Below the pieces are notes generated by a model, which was not told where the DNA came from, made no database searches, and saw only the letters and a list, made by a program, of their open reading frames with translations. Positions 32,382 to 42,007 of a DNA stretch of 64,000 nt are shown here, piece by piece. Position 1 is the stretch's first letter. Each line of letters begins with the position of its first letter. The stretch comes from Actinoplanes sp. TBRC 11911 (GTDB lineage: Bacteria > Actinomycetota > Actinomycetes > Mycobacteriales > Micromonosporaceae): contig NZ_JABBNC010000026.1 in NCBI RefSeq assembly GCF_012933445.1, positions 62,001 to 126,000 of the forward strand, in the 5' to 3' direction. Position numbers and translations under genes: made by a program.

Positions 32382-34010
32382 TTAGTAGCGGAACTTGTGC
32401 CGAGCGCTGCGCCGGTTCACCCGGGCCGGCGGCTCGTCCAGCTTGTCGCGTTCCGGCGGCTGCTCGGCCGGCTCACGGCCCCGGGGAAAATCCCGCATGG
32501 TCACCACGAAACCTTGGACCAGGCGATCCGCGCGCAGGTCGCGGTACGTGGCTTCGACCGGCACCGGGCTGCCGTCGGCCCGCAGCAGCGAGCAGAACAG
32601 CACACCGTCGCCGGAGCTCTGCAGGGCCTGGCGCAGCTCGTCGCGGTCGTCCGGATGCACCAGGTCGTCGAGGGTGGCCAGCGGCGGAAGGTCGTCGGCG
32701 CCGAGCAGCTCACGCAGCGACGGGCTGGCGTAGCGGACGCGATGGTCCTCCTCGATCACCACCATGACGTCCGCGCTGTTCCGGATCACCGCACGCAGAT
32801 AGAGGTCACTGTCGCGGCGGCCGACCGCCTCCATCAAGGAGATGCGATCCAGCGCGAGCGCCGCCTGACCGGCCAGCACCTCGAGGGTGTCGCGAGTGGC
32901 GGTGAGAATGTCCCGCCGCCCCTCGAGGATCAGGGCCCCGCCACTGGGCCGGGCGACGGCGAGCGGTTCCAGCCAGAGCGGACAGACCAGCGTGGCGTAG
33001 TCGTCGTCCGCGTCCTCGATCCACCAGCTGCGGTGCGGCAGGACGGCCTCGGGCCTAGGCGGCGCCTGCAGCGTGAGCTGGCGGTCGTCGACGGCGAAGA
33101 CCGTGCCGCGGATCGCCTCCGGCGGCATGAGCTGGGCGATCGCGGCCCGGACGGCCTTGTCCACGGCCGGTGTCTCGACGGCGGCGACCAGGGCCGCGCT
33201 CGCCTGCCGCAAGCTGCGCTCGCGCCGCAGGGCCTGGCCGTTGAGCGTCACCGAGTCGGTCAGCCGCGTGATGGTCAGCAGAAGGGTGATCCCACCCGCC
33301 ACGGCGATCACCACGCCGTCGCCGACCGTGCCGTGCACCGCCTCGATCAGCAGGACGACCGGCGGGGTGGCGACCGAGATGCCCAGTAGCGCCGCCCAGC
33401 GCCCCAGCCACGGGCGCGGACGCGGCGCCGCGGGCTCGGTGAGCCGGACCATCGACGGGTGCAGCGCGGCGGCACCCCACGCCAGGTAGAGCACCACGAA
33501 GCCGGACTCGCTCGCCCGGCCCGGCCACAGTGGCTGCACGATGTCGCTGACCAGGACCCCCACCGCACCGATGACCAGTAGCACGGCCGAGACGTTGCGG
33601 CCGACGACGACCAGCACTCGGGCGACCACCGCGAGCAGCAGCAGGGCGCCGATCACGTACGCCCCGGAGATGGTGCCCGCGTCGCCGGCGACCAGCACCC
33701 AGACCACCAGCAGCGTCGAGCACGCGAACGCGAGCAGGTCGATGAGGCGTGCCCGGTCGACGAGGATCGCACCGATGCGGGTCAGCTGCAGCAGACTCCA
33801 GGCGATCAGCACGATCATGACGTAGAAGCAGATGTCGGCCGCGCCGGGCCGGTCCAGCGCGGTCAGCACGTCGCCGGCGGCGCTCGCCACGATGGCCCCG
33901 GCGAGGAGCAGCCACGGTCCGGCCCGGGCGGGCCGGTGCCGGCGGACGCCGTAGACGATGGCGGTCGCGCTCCCGATCCCCAGAACGATCCATTCGACGG
34001 CCCGCAGCAC
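32382..34010 (-). CDS. membrane protein with GAF-like and PAS domains, no output domain
   Basis: 542 residues. About nine hydrophobic segments occupy residues 1-260. A GAF-like region follows (ATRDTLEVLAGQAALALDRI closes it at about residue 390), then a PAS domain at about 400-510: VIRNSADVMVVIEEDHRVRY, LDDLVHPDDRDELRQALQSS, VPVEATYRDLRADRLVQGFV. In relatives with this N-terminus a GGDEF or GGDEF-EAL module comes next; here only a charged tail rich in Arg and Pro follows, so the protein ends without a catalytic output. It may work by contact with a partner. GTG start at 34010; no ATG fits. Sits divergent from the AraC regulator. Confidence 0.8.
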   Translation of the reverse strand: MLRAVEWIVLGIGSATAIVYGVRRHRPARAGPWLLLAGAIVASAAGDVLTALDRPGAADICFYVMIVLIAWSLLQLTRIGAILVDRARLIDLLAFACSTLLVVWVLVAGDAGTISGAYVIGALLLLAVVARVLVVVGRNVSAVLLVIGAVGVLVSDIVQPLWPGRASESGFVVLYLAWGAAALHPSMVRLTEPAAPRPRPWLGRWAALLGISVATPPVVLLIEAVHGTVGDGVVIAVAGGITLLLTITRLTDSVTLNGQALRRERSLRQASAALVAAVETPAVDKAVRAAIAQLMPPEAIRGTVFAVDDRQLTLQAPPRPEAVLPHRSWWIEDADDDYATLVCPLWLEPLAVARPSGGALILEGRRDILTATRDTLEVLAGQAALALDRISLMEAVGRRDSDLYLRAVIRNSADVMVVIEEDHRVRYASPSLRELLGADDLPPLATLDDLVHPDDRDELRQALQSSGDGVLFCSLLRADGSPVPVEATYRDLRADRLVQGFVVTMRDFPRGREPAEQPPERDKLDEPPARVNRRSARHKFRY

Positions 34011-34139
34011 GCCCCACTAGTACCAGCAGCGTTGCCATGTGTCCATGTCGATGTAGGAAGCGGGCGATGCGAGCGTGGCCCGCTGTGACCTCGGACGCAG
34101 CGCCGGTCCGGCGGTCCGGTTCGCTCTTAGCGTTGCGGC

Positions 34140-35030
34140 ATGACGGAGATCGCGACATTCCTGCCCGGCCCGCACATCCGAGTGATCTCCGACAGCACTC
34201 GGCAGGCGGGGTGGCGCTCGGCGACACTTTGCCGGGTCGTCAACGATCGCGTCGTCGACGACTTCGAGCTGCCGCCGATCGGCGCGCAGACGATCGTGCT
34301 GATGACCAAGGGGCGGGCGGCCGTGGAGGCGCGCGGCGACGGCGGCCGCTGGCACCGCAGCGACTACGCGCCGGGCAAGCTCGGCATGACCGCCCCCGGC
34401 CGCCGCGTGGCGCTGCGCTGGCGCACCTTCTCGTCCGAGGAGAAGGAGACGCTGCATCTCTACCTACCGGGCCGCACCTTGGTCGACGCGGCCGCACAGA
34501 TGGGCGGGCGGCAGATCTCGCCCGAGGACCTGCCCGACACGCTGGGCGCCGACGACCGGGTAGTCGAGACCACCATGCTGGCCATGGCCGGCGCCGCGGC
34601 CCGGGGCGCCGACGACCTCTATGCCGAGTCGGCAGCCCTGTTCCTCGCCGTGCACCTGATGTCGCAGCACCACGAGCGGGATGTCGTGCGAGGGGCCGGT
34701 CCGGACGACCCCCGGCTGCGGCGAGCCGTCGACTTCATGCACGAGAACCTTGCCGGGCCGGTCGCGCTGGCCGACATGGCCGGGGCCGCCGGGGTCAGCC
34801 CGTTCCATTTCGTGCGTCTGTTCCGGGCGGCGATGGGCGAGCCGCCACGCAAATACCTGACCCGGCTACGCATCGAGGCCGCCTGCCGCAGCCTGGAACG
34901 CGGCGTGACGTCCATCACGGACATCGCGTACCTGTGCGGTTTCAGCAGTTCGGCGCACCTGTCCGCGGCGATCCGCCGGCACACCGGGATGTCGCCCACC
35001 CAATACCGGCTCAGCCACGCCGGTTCCTGA
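34140..35030 (+). CDS. AraC family transcriptional regulator
   Basis: 296 residues. The N-terminal ~180 residues are a cupin-like sensor of unknown ligand. The C-terminal AraC DNA-binding domain has two helix-turn-helices: VALADMAGAAGVSPFHFVRL then FRAAMGEPPRKYLTRLRIEA, and SITDIAYLCGFSSSAHLSAA with IRRHTGMSPTQYR. It may control the downstream membrane protein or the SDR-ADH-ALDH operon 1.5 kb away; neither is shown by the sequence. Confidence 0.92.
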   Translation: MTEIATFLPGPHIRVISDSTRQAGWRSATLCRVVNDRVVDDFELPPIGAQTIVLMTKGRAAVEARGDGGRWHRSDYAPGKLGMTAPGRRVALRWRTFSSEEKETLHLYLPGRTLVDAAAQMGGRQISPEDLPDTLGADDRVVETTMLAMAGAAARGADDLYAESAALFLAVHLMSQHHERDVVRGAGPDDPRLRRAVDFMHENLAGPVALADMAGAAGVSPFHFVRLFRAAMGEPPRKYLTRLRIEAACRSLERGVTSITDIAYLCGFSSSAHLSAAIRRHTGMSPTQYRLSHAGS

Positions 35031-35133
35031 ACGACTAGAGCCGTAGCCGGTCGGCTTTACCGTCATTTGACGTAGCTAAGGGCAAGAACTCTCCGGCTTC
35101 AGCGCAAGACGATGTAAGCGGGTAGAGGGGTCG

Positions 35134-36375
35134 GTGCCTAACGTGACCAACTATGCAAACGCTAACCGTGGCCCTGGCGTGACCTCGGCGGATCGGACAC
35201 CGTCGCGGGGACCGGCGTACCTGGGTACGTCACATCTGTCCCGGCATCGGGCACGGCGTGCTCAGCCGTCCGGCCAGCCGTGGCTGGGCCTGGCGGGGCT
35301 GGCCTATGTCATCCCGTTCGGCGTGCTCTTCGCGGTCGTGCTGGGCGGCCCCGAGCGCACGACACTGGTGCTCGGACCCATCACCACCGCCGCGACGCCC
35401 GCGATCGCCACGATCGTGCTGTGGTGGGAGGACTGGCCGGGAACCAGCTTGCGGGCCGGCTGGTCCGGCCTGACCGACACGCTGCTGATCGCCGCCGCCG
35501 CGGTGGTGCTCACCGGTTTCACGCAGGTCGTCGTCAACGGCTGGGATCTGCGTGGCGTCTTCCTCGCCACCCCGGGGCCGGGCCACGCGGTCACCTACCC
35601 GGTGACGATGGCGCTGGCCGGGACCGCGCTGTCCGCGATGCTGCAGCTCACCTTCGTCACCGAGGGCTGGCCGCTCCGCGGGCGGCGGCGTCTGTCACGG
35701 GTCTGGGCCGGCCTGATCGCGTTCGGGATCGCCTGGGTGGTCGCTCTGGCCGCGTGGGCTCTCGTCGTCTCGCCGGGACCGATCGGTGACGTCTCGCTGC
35801 AGACGTACGGGATGTGGTTGATCATCCTGGGTGCCTGGCAGGTGGTGCTGTTCGCCGTGCTGCCGGGCCGGCCGTTCACGCTGATCAGGAATCGGGCGGC
35901 GCGGCTGATCACGGCGAACGTGGCCATCGTGGTGCTGACCGAGATCACGTACGCGCTGATGCGCGGCCTGGGCGTCGAGAACAGCGTGATCGGCGCGATC
36001 GGTGGCGTGGTGGTCGGCGCCGGGCTGGTCATGGCGGTGCTGTTCGACGGCTGGCCGGGGACCCGGATCGGGGGCGTCACCGGCGACATCGTGATGCTGG
36101 CCATCACGGCGGCGCTGGCGGCGGCCCTGTACGGGGTGCTGGCCGCCGTCGGGTCCGGGCTGCATCTCGGCCGGGTCAGCATGACCGGCTGGATCACCCT
36201 GGCCTCGCTGAACTGGGTCGGCATGGTGGTGCTCCTGCACGCCGCGGTGTGGAGCCGCTGGCCGGTGATCGCCCAGCCCGCATCGAGCACTCCGGAGCCC
36301 GCCGCCCTGGATCCCGGCCGGGATGATCATCTGGCTGCCGAGCTCAGCGTTCCGGACCACGGAACGAGGTCATGA
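35134..36375 (+). CDS. polytopic membrane protein of unknown function
   Basis: 413 residues with about ten to eleven predicted membrane helices, flanked by a 45-residue Arg/Ser/Pro-rich N-terminal tail and a 35-residue acidic C-terminal tail. Two halves look similar in plan (WWEDWPGTSLRAGWSGLTD near the first half, LFDGWPGTRIGGVTGDIVM in the second), which suggests an internal duplication. I recognise no transporter or enzyme family. GTG starts at 35134 and 35143 are both possible. It lies alone, 100 bases behind the AraC gene. Confidence 0.75.
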   Translation: MPNVTNYANANRGPGVTSADRTPSRGPAYLGTSHLSRHRARRAQPSGQPWLGLAGLAYVIPFGVLFAVVLGGPERTTLVLGPITTAATPAIATIVLWWEDWPGTSLRAGWSGLTDTLLIAAAAVVLTGFTQVVVNGWDLRGVFLATPGPGHAVTYPVTMALAGTALSAMLQLTFVTEGWPLRGRRRLSRVWAGLIAFGIAWVVALAAWALVVSPGPIGDVSLQTYGMWLIILGAWQVVLFAVLPGRPFTLIRNRAARLITANVAIVVLTEITYALMRGLGVENSVIGAIGGVVVGAGLVMAVLFDGWPGTRIGGVTGDIVMLAITAALAAALYGVLAAVGSGLHLGRVSMTGWITLASLNWVGMVVLLHAAVWSRWPVIAQPASSTPEPAALDPGRDDHLAAELSVPDHGTRS

Positions 36376-36495
36376 CCGTACGGCGTGCCCTGCTGCCGGG
36401 CTCCCTCCGGGGCCCGCCCACCGATCACGTCCCCGGAATCGCTTTTCGTTCCTCACCCAACCCTACATTCGTCATTTCACACTATTGGGGGAAAA

Positions 36496-37242
36496 ATGAC
36501 GCTCAAAGGTAAGGTCGCGCTGGTCACCGGATCCTCGGAAGGTCTGGGCCGCGCGATCCTGGAGAAGTTCGCGTCGCAGGGCGCGGACGTCGTGATCAAC
36601 TACCACAGCGACGCCGCCGGTGCCGAAGCGGTCGAGAAGGCCGTCCGGGCCGAAGGGGTCCGCGCCCTCTCCGTGCAGGCCGACGCGTCCGCGCCGGACG
36701 GGATCAAGTCGCTGTTCGACGCCGCCATGAACGAGTTCGGCAAGATCGACATTGTGGTGGCCAACGCCGGCATCGAGATCGTCAACATCAACGTCGCCGA
36801 CTTCACCGACGACGACTACGAGCGGCTCATCCGGATCAACACGAAGGGCTCCTTCTACGTCCTTCGGGAGGCCGCCCGCCGGATCAGCGACAACGGCCGC
36901 ATCATCACGATCTCGTCGAACACCACGACCGTGCCACAGGTCGGCGTCGGGGCGTACGGGGGCAGCAAGATCGCCACGAACTATCTGGTGCGGGTGCTGG
37001 CGCTGGAGCTGGGGCCGCGCGGCATCACCGTCAACACGGTGATCCCGGGCCCGATCGACGGCGCCGGGATCTTCACCGACCCCAAGGTCAACGTGGAGTA
37101 CCGCCAGAGCCTGATCGCGACGATCCCGCTGGGCCGGATGGGCACGGTCCAGGACGTGGCGGGCGTGACGGGCTTCCTCGCGAGCGACGACGCCGGGCTG
37201 ATCACCGGTCAGCAACTGGTCGCCGACGGCGGAATGCACTGA
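36496..37242 (+). CDS. SDR family oxidoreductase (FabG-like)
   Basis: 248 residues. NAD(P)-binding TGSSEGLG, the NAG motif in VVANAGIEIV, catalytic Ser/Tyr/Lys in ISSNTTTVPQVGVGAYGGSK (Tyr-x-x-x-Lys) and the C-terminal VADGGMH define a classical short-chain dehydrogenase. The family reduces or oxidises hydroxyl/keto groups; substrate unknown. Start ATG at 36496 follows TTGGGGGAAAA. It is first in a three-gene operon with a zinc alcohol dehydrogenase (14 bases on) and an aldehyde dehydrogenase. A close paralog lies at 40859-41605 on the other strand, with the segment around the active site almost identical. Confidence 0.93.
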   Translation: MTLKGKVALVTGSSEGLGRAILEKFASQGADVVINYHSDAAGAEAVEKAVRAEGVRALSVQADASAPDGIKSLFDAAMNEFGKIDIVVANAGIEIVNINVADFTDDDYERLIRINTKGSFYVLREAARRISDNGRIITISSNTTTVPQVGVGAYGGSKIATNYLVRVLALELGPRGITVNTVIPGPIDGAGIFTDPKVNVEYRQSLIATIPLGRMGTVQDVAGVTGFLASDDAGLITGQQLVADGGMH

Positions 37243-37256
37243 GGAGAGAAGAGAAC

Positions 37257-38261
37257 ATGACAGGGACAATGCAGGCCGTCCAGGCGCAGAAGGTCGGCGA
37301 GCCGTTCGTGGTCGTCGAGCTGCCGATTCCGGACCCGGCGGCCAACCAGGTACGCATCAAGGTGCACGCGTGCGGGGTCTGCGGTGGCGAGGCCATCCCC
37401 CGCAACGGACTGTTCGGCACCGAACTGCCGCGGGTACCCGGGCACGAGATCACCGGCGTCGTGGACGCGGTCGGTGACGCCGTGACGATGTGGAACGTCG
37501 GCGACCGCGTCGGTGTCGGCTGGTCCGGCGGCGTCGACTTCACGTGCGAGTTCTGCCGTCGCGGCGACTTCACCAACTGCGTGAACCGCACGATCGTCGG
37601 CAGCTCGTACGACGGCGGCTACGCCGAATACATGGTCGCGCCGTGGGACGCGGTCGCCCGCCTGCCCGAGGAGCTGGACTTCGCCGAGGCCGCGCCGCTG
37701 ATGTGCGCGGGCGTCACCTCGTTCAACGGGCTGCGCCACTCACTGGCCCGCCCGGGCGACCTGGTGGCGATCAACGGCGTCGGCGGCGTCGGCCACCTGG
37801 CCATCCAGTTCGCGAGCAAGATGGGCTTCCGTACGGTCGCCATCAACCGTGGCACCGCCAAGGAGGAACTGGCCCGCAAGCTCGGCGCCGACGAGTACAT
37901 CGACAGCAGCGCGCACGACGCCGGCGAGGTCCTGCGCGACATGGGCGGCGCGGAGGTCATCATGGACACCGTCTCCCGCGGCTCGCTGCAGGGTGCCCTG
38001 GTCAAGGGCGTCAAGCCGAGCGGGCAGCTGATCGTGACCGAGGGCCTGGACCCGATCCCGGTCGACGGCCACGACCTCGCCTTCCCGCGGCTGAGCATCT
38101 CCGGCTGGTACAGCGGGGTCGCCGCGGACAGCGAGGACACGCTGCGGTTCGCGCTGCTGCGCGACGTCCGCCCGATCATCGAGACGCACCCGCTCAAGGA
38201 CGCCGAGCAGGCGTTCACGAATCTGCACAACGCCAACCTGCGCTCGGTTCTCATTCCCTGA
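37257..38261 (+). CDS. zinc-type alcohol dehydrogenase
   Basis: 334 residues. Catalytic zinc ligands are the Cys in VHACGVCGG and His-Glu in VPGHEITGVV; the second Cys near MCAGVT is in place. The structural zinc lobe is reduced: FTCEFCRRGDFTNC keeps three Cys where four are usual (the first position reads GGVD). NAD(P)-binding motif GVGGVGHLA. It should oxidise an alcohol to the aldehyde that the next enzyme takes on. A paralog of about two-thirds identity by eye, including the altered zinc lobe, is at 39837-40844. GAGGAGAGAAGAGAAC lies before the ATG. Confidence 0.93.
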   Translation: MTGTMQAVQAQKVGEPFVVVELPIPDPAANQVRIKVHACGVCGGEAIPRNGLFGTELPRVPGHEITGVVDAVGDAVTMWNVGDRVGVGWSGGVDFTCEFCRRGDFTNCVNRTIVGSSYDGGYAEYMVAPWDAVARLPEELDFAEAAPLMCAGVTSFNGLRHSLARPGDLVAINGVGGVGHLAIQFASKMGFRTVAINRGTAKEELARKLGADEYIDSSAHDAGEVLRDMGGAEVIMDTVSRGSLQGALVKGVKPSGQLIVTEGLDPIPVDGHDLAFPRLSISGWYSGVAADSEDTLRFALLRDVRPIIETHPLKDAEQAFTNLHNANLRSVLIP

Positions 38262-38329
38262 GCATCGATACCGATGATGTGCCGGGCTCGCCGCGCGGCG
38301 GGCCCGGCCTGCGCTCGAAAGGAAAGCGC

Positions 38330-39790
38330 ATGACCTCTTCCACCATCGCCGGTCCCACCGCCCGGGGCCTGCTCATCAACGGCACCGAACAGCCCGCCGT
38401 CTCCGGGCGCACCACCGAGGACCGCAACCCCGCCACCGGTGATGTCTACGTGACCGTGCCCGCCGCGGCCACGACCGACGTCGACGCGGCGATCACCGCC
38501 GCCAGCGCCGCGTTCCCGGGCTGGGCGGCCACCGCGCCCTCGAAGCGCCGCGATCTGCTCGAACGCGCGGCCGACCTGCTGCAGCAGCGAACGGACGAGT
38601 TCGCCGAGATCATGCGGAACGAGACCGCGGGCACCGACCGCTGGGCCCGGTTCAACATCGAGCTGGGCGTGAAACAGATCCGCCACCTGGCCACCATGGC
38701 CGCCGAACCGACCGGCAAGCTGCTCGCCACCGACGTTCCGGGCCAATGGTCGATGGCCGTGCGGTCGCCGGCCGGCGTGGTCGTGTCGATCGTCCCCTGG
38801 AACGGTCCGATGATCCTCTGCGCCCGGGCGATCACGGTGGCCCTGGCCGTCGGCAACACCGTGGTCATCCGGCCGAGCGAGGACGCCCCGATCACCTCCG
38901 GGCTGTTCCTCGCTCAGGTGCTCAAGGACGCCGGCATCCCGGACGGCGTGGTCAACGTCGTCACCAACGACCGAGCCGACGCGCCGGAGATCATCGAAGC
39001 CCTGATCGCCCACCCCGCGACCCGCCGCGTCAACTTCACCGGCTCGACCACTGTCGGCCGGATCGTCGGCCGGCTCGCCGGGCAATACCTCAAACCCGTC
39101 ATCCTGGAGCTCGGTGGCAAGAACCCGATCCTCGTGCTCGACGACGCCGACGTGGACAAGGCGGCCGAGCAGAGCGCCTTCGCCCGATTCTTCAACGCCG
39201 GGCAGATCTGCCTGTCGGTGGACCGGATCATCGTCGACGACTCGGTGGCGGCCGAGTTCACCGCGAAATTCCTCGACCACGTCCGCTCCTTCCCGCAGGG
39301 TGATCTTTCCTCGCCGGACACCGTCGTCGGACCGTTGATCAATGCCCGGGCCGCCGCCCGCGTCGCCGACCTGGTCTCCGACGCCGTGGCCAAGGGCGCC
39401 CAGGTCCTGTTCGGAGGCGGGCCGGCCGACGGCGCGTTCCATCCCGCGACGGTTCTCACCGGTGTCACGCCGGACATGCGGATCCACCACGAGGAGATCT
39501 TCGGACCGGTCGCCGTGCTCTACACCGTCGGCTCCGCGGACGAGGCCGTCGCCTTGGCCAACGACACCGAATACGGCCTGTCCAGCGCGGTGTACACCCG
39601 CAACGGCGCCCGCGGTCTGGAAATAGCGCGGCAGCTGCAGCACGGTTCGGTGCACATCAACACCGTCACGGTGGCCGACGATCCGGAGGCGCCGGTCGGC
39701 GGAGTCAAGGACAGCGGCTACGGCCACTTCGGCAGCGAATGGGGTGTCGGGTTCTTCACCGACACTCGCTGGGTGACCCTGCTGTCCTGA
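38330..39790 (+). CDS. aldehyde dehydrogenase
   Basis: 486 residues. Asn158 in IVPWNGP, Glu260 in ILELGGKNP and the nucleophile Cys294 in NAGQICLSVDRI are all in place; the C-terminal HEEIFGPVAVL and the closing segment VGGVKDSGYGHFGSEWG match the family. It oxidises an aldehyde to the acid with NAD(P). The subgroup is near salicylaldehyde/vanillin-type dehydrogenases by general look, but substrate is not settled. ATG at 38330 follows AAAGGAAAG. Last gene of the SDR-ADH-ALDH operon. Confidence 0.94.
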   Translation: MTSSTIAGPTARGLLINGTEQPAVSGRTTEDRNPATGDVYVTVPAAATTDVDAAITAASAAFPGWAATAPSKRRDLLERAADLLQQRTDEFAEIMRNETAGTDRWARFNIELGVKQIRHLATMAAEPTGKLLATDVPGQWSMAVRSPAGVVVSIVPWNGPMILCARAITVALAVGNTVVIRPSEDAPITSGLFLAQVLKDAGIPDGVVNVVTNDRADAPEIIEALIAHPATRRVNFTGSTTVGRIVGRLAGQYLKPVILELGGKNPILVLDDADVDKAAEQSAFARFFNAGQICLSVDRIIVDDSVAAEFTAKFLDHVRSFPQGDLSSPDTVVGPLINARAAARVADLVSDAVAKGAQVLFGGGPADGAFHPATVLTGVTPDMRIHHEEIFGPVAVLYTVGSADEAVALANDTEYGLSSAVYTRNGARGLEIARQLQHGSVHINTVTVADDPEAPVGGVKDSGYGHFGSEWGVGFFTDTRWVTLLS

Positions 39791-39792
39791 CC

Positions 39793-39830
39793 GGTGACAT
39801 GCCCTCTCGTTGCCGGGCGGGCATGTCACC
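39793..39830. terminator. bidirectional terminator between the two oxidoreductase operons
   Basis: GGTGACATGCCC (39793-39804) pairs perfectly with GGGCATGTCACC (39819-39830), loop 14 nt. It fills the 46-base gap between the convergent ALDH and ADH stops. Confidence 0.88.
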
Positions 39831-39836
39831 CCATTC

Positions 39837-40844
39837 TCAGGCGACGACGATGACCGACCGCATGTGGGCCTTGTTGATGTTCTCGTACGCCTGCTCGGCC
39901 TCCTCGAACGTGTGCTTCTCGATGACCGGGCGGATACCCATGAGCACCGCGAAGTTCAGCGCGTCCTCGCTGTCCTGGGCGACACCGCTGTACCAGCCCT
40001 TGATCTCGTTGCGGAACCACGAGATGTCGTGGCCGTTGACCTGCAACGGGTCCTCGCCCTCGACGACGATGAGCTGCCCGTTGTGCTTCAGGCCGCGGAA
40101 CACCTCGGACTGCACGGTGCCGCGCGAGGTGGTGTCGTAGATGACCGCCGCGCCGCCCATCTCGAGCAGCCGGTCCGCGGCGTCCGTCGCGGTGGTGTCG
40201 ATGTAGTCGTGAGCCCCGAGCTGCTTCGCCAGTTCTTCCTTGGCGTTGCCTCGGTTCATCGCGACGGTACGGAAGCCCATCGCGGCGGAGAACAGCACCG
40301 CGAGGTGGCCGACGCCGCCGACGCCGTTGACCGCGACCAGATCGCCGGGGCCGGCGATCGAATGACGAAGCCCGTTGAACGCGGTGACGCCGGCACACAT
40401 CAGCGGCGCGGCCTCGGCGAAGTCGAGCTCCTCGGGCAGGCGGGCGACCGCGTCCCACGGTACGACGGTGTATTCGGCGTACCCGCCGTCGTACGACGCG
40501 CCGACGATGGTGCGGCTCTCGCAGTTGGTGAAGTCGCCGCGCCGGCAGTACTCACAGGTGAAGTCGACGCCACCGGACCAGCCCGACCCGACGCGGTCGC
40601 CGACCTGCCAGATCTTCGCCTCGTCGCCGACCTTGTCGATGACACCGGTGATCTCGTGGCCGGGTACACGCGGAAGTTCGACGCCGAACAGCGCGTTGCG
40701 GGGAATGGCTTCGCCCGCACAGACGCCGCACGCGTGCACTTTGATCCGCACCTGGTTGGGCTTCGGCTCCGGGATCGGCAGCTCGGTGAGTACGAACGGC
40801 TTACCGGCTTCCTGAGCCTGCCAAGCGCGCATTGTTCCTGCCAT
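39837..40844 (-). CDS. zinc-type alcohol dehydrogenase, paralog of the 37257 gene
   Basis: 335 residues. Same layout as the enzyme at 37257: VHACGVCAG and VPGHEITGV for the catalytic zinc, the reduced lobe FTCEYCRRGDFTNC, GVGGVGHLAVLF for NAD(P) binding. Differences cluster in the substrate half (ISWFRNEIKGWYSGVAQDSE against LSISGWYSGVAADSED region), so the pair may differ in substrate. It lies behind an SDR paralog in the same order as on the other strand, 14 bases apart in both cases, which points to duplication of a two-gene unit. Confidence 0.93.
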   Translation of the reverse strand: MAGTMRAWQAQEAGKPFVLTELPIPEPKPNQVRIKVHACGVCAGEAIPRNALFGVELPRVPGHEITGVIDKVGDEAKIWQVGDRVGSGWSGGVDFTCEYCRRGDFTNCESRTIVGASYDGGYAEYTVVPWDAVARLPEELDFAEAAPLMCAGVTAFNGLRHSIAGPGDLVAVNGVGGVGHLAVLFSAAMGFRTVAMNRGNAKEELAKQLGAHDYIDTTATDAADRLLEMGGAAVIYDTTSRGTVQSEVFRGLKHNGQLIVVEGEDPLQVNGHDISWFRNEIKGWYSGVAQDSEDALNFAVLMGIRPVIEKHTFEEAEQAYENINKAHMRSVIVVA

Positions 40845-40858
40845 TTTCGTTCCTCTCC

Positions 40859-41605
40859 TCAGTGCATTCCGCCGTCGGCGACGATCTGCTGTCCGGTGAT
40901 CAGGCCGGCCGCCTCGCCGGCGATAAAGTTCGTCACTCCGGCCACGTCCGAAGTGGTGCCGAGCCGGCCGATCGGAATCTGCTTGACGAGATCCGCCCGG
41001 TATTCGACGTTGACCTTCGGGTCGGTGAAGATTCCGGCGCCGTCGATCGGTCCGGGAACGACCGTGTTGACCGTGATCCCGCGCGGTGCGAGCTCGAGCG
41101 CGAGCACCCGCACCAGGTAGTTCGTGGCGATCTTGCTGCCCCCGTACGCCCCGACGCCCACCTGTGGCACGGTCGTGGTGTTCGACGAGATCGTGATGAT
41201 CCGGCCGTTGTCGCTGATCCGGCGGGCCGCCTCGCGCAGCACGAGGAAGGAACCCCGGGTGTTGATCTGGTTGAGCCGGTCGAACTGCTCGTCGGTGGTG
41301 TCCGCCACGTTGACGTTGACGATCTCGATGCCGGCGTTGGCCACCACGATGTCGACGTGCCCGAACTCGTTGATGGCGGCGTCGAACAGGCTCTTGATGC
41401 CCTCCGCGGAGGTGGCGTCGGCCTGCACGGTGATGGCCCGGACACCGAGCGCCTCGACCGCCTTGCTCACCTCGTCCGCGTCGGTCGCGTCACGGTGATA
41501 ATTGACGACGACGTCCGCGCCTTGCCCGGCGAGCCCTTCCAGAACCGCTCTGCCGAGACCCTCGGAGGATCCGGTAACAAGGGCGACCTTCCCTTTCAGC
41601 GTCAT
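40859..41605 (-). CDS. SDR family oxidoreductase, paralog of the 36496 gene
   Basis: 248 residues, same length as its paralog. TGSSEGLG, VVANAGIEIV, the active-site run ISSNTTTVPQVGVGAYGGSK and VADGGMH are all shared. Start at 41605 is fixed by AAGGAGAACA directly upstream. First gene of a two-gene operon with the ADH paralog, 14 bases apart. No aldehyde dehydrogenase accompanies this copy, so the one at 38330 may serve both. Confidence 0.93.
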   Translation of the reverse strand: MTLKGKVALVTGSSEGLGRAVLEGLAGQGADVVVNYHRDATDADEVSKAVEALGVRAITVQADATSAEGIKSLFDAAINEFGHVDIVVANAGIEIVNVNVADTTDEQFDRLNQINTRGSFLVLREAARRISDNGRIITISSNTTTVPQVGVGAYGGSKIATNYLVRVLALELAPRGITVNTVVPGPIDGAGIFTDPKVNVEYRADLVKQIPIGRLGTTSDVAGVTNFIAGEAAGLITGQQIVADGGMH

Positions 41606-42007
41606 TGTTCTCCTTACCCGAGCCGGCGTTTCCTGCAGGAATGGACACTTGATGCCGGTCGCCGGTCGCAGATCCCTGGTCGCTGGTAGCGGCCGGACCG
41701 CGCTCGCCCCCGACATTCGCCGTCGGTGAATTGAGGGGCGTTTCGACCCGCGTCCATGTGCGGCATACGCAGCCGGCGGGCCGGAATTCACGAAGCCCGC
41801 GCGGCGTAGGCGTGACGTCACTCACGGGTCTTACGACGCTGACCCGGGCCGGGCGGCGTTGTTGATCAGCGGTTGAGGCCGCCGGGCCGGCATCCGGCTC
41901 GCGAGAATCGTTTCCGAGCCGGCCGCCGCCCCGGCCGACCAGTTTGTTCGAAAAGGGGCGGGCGGGCCCGGCAGAACGGGTCGCGCGGGATGCGGCGCGA
42001 CCGCAGG

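Noticed and set aside
37619..39829. 736-codon minus-strand ORF opposite the ADH and ALDH genes
   Set aside because: Shadow of two well-defined enzymes on the plus strand.
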